Positions 7,233-8,181 of a stretch of 8,181 nucleotides of DNA are shown in pieces; within the stretch, counting starts at the first letter, position 1; each line of letters begins with the position of its first letter. The stretch lies in the NCBI GenBank assembly GCA_021800645.1, contig JAJYYT010000086.1, forward strand, positions 1 through 8,181, read 5' to 3'. Below the pieces are notes generated by a model. That model did no database searches. It was not told where the DNA came from and worked only from the letters and a program-made list of their open reading frames with translations. The position numbers and the translations under genes are program-made. This DNA is from Actinomycetes bacterium (GTDB lineage Bacteria > Actinomycetota > Acidimicrobiia > Acidimicrobiales > RAAP-2).

Positions 7233-7824
7233 GTGAGCGAGCTCGTCACACGCTTCCGCCGGCTCTGGGCCGAGCTCGTGCCGATCGGCCGGCGGAAGGA
7301 GGGAGGCTACGACCGGTTCGCGTGGGGCGAGGCGGACGCCGAGCTGCGGTCGTGGTTCCACAGCGAGGCGGCCGCGCGGGGCCTCGCGTTCGAGCAGGAC
7401 CGGAACGGCAACCTGTGGGCGTGGTGGGGGCATGACCCCTCCGACGGCCCGCCGCGGGCGGGGTCGATCGCCGCAGGGAGCCACCTCGACAGCGTGCCGG
7501 GCGGTGGTGCCTACGACGGTCCGCTCGGGGTGGTGTCCGCATTCCTCGCGCTCGACGAGCTGCGCGGGGCTGGGCACGTACCGCAAAGACCGATCGCGGT
7601 CGTCGCCTTCACCGAGGAGGAGGGCGCGCGCTTCGGCGTCGCGTGCCTGGGCAGCCGGCTCTCGGTGGGTGAGCTGGACCCGGCGCGTGCCCGGGCGCTA
7701 CGCGACGCCAGCGGGGTGAGCCTGGCCGACGCCATGCGCGCAGCGGGCGCGGACCCCGCGATGATCGGGGAGGACGGCGTGCGGCTGTCGAGGCTCGCCG
7801 CGTTCATCGAGGTCCACGTGGAGC
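7233..7824 (+). CDS. M20 metallo-amidohydrolase (allantoate amidohydrolase/carbamoylase type), 3'-truncated at junction
   Basis: This is the N-terminal half (about 197 of an expected ~400-420 residues) of an M20-family amidohydrolase that would use a two-metal centre to cleave an amide-type bond of a small N-substituted substrate. Ligand motifs fit the family: His84 and Asp95 in GSHLDSVPGGGAYDGPLG, the glutamates of TEEEGARFG (128-130) and His195 in FIEVHVE. The family normally continues with QG after HVE; here homology stops and the reading continues as unrelated PFQSSVAG, running out of frame meaning to a TAG at 8085-8087. The dimerisation domain and the last metal-binding His are absent, so no active enzyme could be made from this copy as it stands. 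The start is GTG 7233, 21 bases after hutH, with GAGGGAG close upstream. The context after hutUH suggests a role in histidine breakdown, by inference. Allantoate or N-carbamoyl amino acids are the default substrates by homology. Confidence 0.85.
7811..7824. other. Junction between two unrelated truncated genes (short shared sequence)
   Basis: GGTCCACGTGGAGC fits both neighbours. On the plus strand it reads as the end of the M20 motif (EVHVE). On the minus strand it encodes the end of the propeller-repeat motif LWNGSTWT. Left of it, DNA is hut-operon-like and very GC-rich (49 of 60 bases G/C in 7681-7740, counted by hand). Right of it, GC falls (30 of 60 in 8041-8100) and the coding sense is on the opposite strand. 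The exact breakpoint cannot be fixed within these 14 bases. Confidence 0.8.
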
Positions 7825-8056
7825 CGTTCCAAAGCTCCGTCGCTGGCTGCCCGTTAGCTCCGACGCCCACAACCCAAATATCGCTCGGCGAGATGACTGC
7901 CGTTCCGTACCAGAAGGCGCCGCCACCGACAACCGTCCAAGCCGGACCACAGCCCGTCGGGGCACCGACGGGCGTCGCAACGGCGGAGGCGGCGTTCGTT
8001 GTGCCGACGACTAGTAGGCTCAATGTAGTCATGAGGGTAATGAGAACCTTCTTCAT
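7811..8056 (-). CDS. N-terminal part of a secreted protein with propeller-type repeat, cut at junction
   Basis: The ATG at 8056-8054 opens about 82 residues before the junction. MKKVLITLMTTLSLLVVG is a typical Sec signal peptide (Lys-Lys, then a hydrophobic core) and ASA at residues 23-25 is a likely signal peptidase I site. The mature part contains SPSDIWVVGVGANGQPATELWNGSTWT, the style of repeat (DIW-V-G ... LWNG-TW) found in secreted kelch/galactose-oxidase-like beta-propeller proteins of soil bacteria. About one blade is visible; the remaining blades and the stop codon are missing. The frame continues past the junction only as the antisense of the M20 gene, which is meaningless. Codon use and GC differ from the other genes here, so the gene probably comes from another locus or organism. 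A specific function cannot be given. Confidence 0.7.
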
Positions 8057-8064
8057 GACTGCTA

Positions 8065-8073
8065 ACCTCCCTT
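8065..8073 (-). promoter_or_regulatory. Strong ribosome binding site of the minus-strand secreted-protein gene
   Basis: Read on the minus strand, AAGGGAGGT sits 8 bases before the ATG at 8056. This near-ideal Shine-Dalgarno sequence fixes the start and shows that the true coding sense here is minus, not the plus-strand reading that runs on from the M20 gene. Confidence 0.75.
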
Positions 8074-8080
8074 GGCGCCT

Positions 8081-8110
8081 TGTATAGCGTTGGCACCTTT
8101 AGTACCGCAA
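8081..8110 (-). promoter_or_regulatory. Candidate sigma-70-type promoter for the minus-strand gene
   Basis: Read on the minus strand, TTGCGG (8110-8105) and TATACA (8086-8081) are separated by 18 bases and resemble -35 and -10 boxes. Transcription would begin just upstream of the ribosome-binding site at 8065-8073, giving a short leader. No feature is seen in 8111-8181. Confidence 0.4.
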
Positions 8111-8181
8111 GGGTCTGAAAGCAAGTAAGCGCTAAGAGTGGGTGGGCAAGGGCGGAATGTGGTGGTGACCAGCAATGTGCC

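Noticed and set aside
5232..7586. A 784-residue open frame on the minus strand spanning hutU, hutH and the M20 gene
   Set aside because: It crosses three recognisable plus-strand genes and their gaps, has low-complexity Arg/Pro-rich composition and no family motif, so it is a shadow of GC-rich coding.
7825..8087. Plus-strand continuation of the M20 protein to a TAG at 8085-8087
   Set aside because: After HVE the sequence no longer resembles the family, and the DNA carries a signal-peptide gene with its own ribosome-binding site on the other strand. The continuation is a by-product of the junction.

Overview
The window looks like a piece of a high-GC actinobacterial chromosome. The signs are G/C-rich third codon positions, frequent GTG starts, an actinobacterial-style urocanase, a histidine ammonia-lyase with the Cys-Ser-Gly cofactor triad known from Streptomyces-type enzymes, and an M20 amidohydrolase directly after hutUH. 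No genus can be named from the sequence alone. The last ~350 bases have clearly lower GC and do not belong to the same gene context.

Layout: (1) 1-2019 (+) is the C-terminal four fifths of DNA gyrase subunit A, cut by the window start. (2) 2020-2226 is a gap with overlapping GC-rich inverted repeats just after gyrA, a 15-bp perfect palindrome and a possible promoter for the next gene. (3) 2227-3849 (+) is a membrane-anchored HtrA/DegP-type serine protease with a PDZ domain; its N-terminus contains four copies of a 21-bp tandem repeat. (4) 3908-7824 (+) is a histidine-utilisation (hut) operon: hutU (urocanase), hutH (histidine ammonia-lyase, 4 bases after hutU), and the first ~197 residues of an M20 metallo-amidohydrolase of the allantoate amidohydrolase/N-carbamoyl-amino-acid hydrolase type. 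(5) At 7811-7824 the M20 gene breaks off mid-domain. From there to 8181 the DNA carries the 5' end, ribosome-binding site and probable promoter of an unrelated minus-strand gene for a secreted protein with a propeller-type repeat. The two truncated genes meet inside about 14 shared bases.

Function: HutH deaminates histidine to urocanate and HutU hydrates urocanate to imidazolonepropionate. HutI and the enzymes that finish the route to glutamate are not in the window and would be expected downstream of the break. The M20 enzyme is a candidate for a late hydrolytic step (formyl- or formimino-glutamate cleavage), by context only. GyrA and the protease have no evident functional link to the hut genes.

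I see no CRISPR array, phage, insertion sequence, rRNA or tRNA. The most important observation is the abrupt junction at ~7811-7824, which is either an assembly/amplification chimera or a real rearrangement. The rest is mostly conserved metabolism and housekeeping with some regulatory details worth checking.
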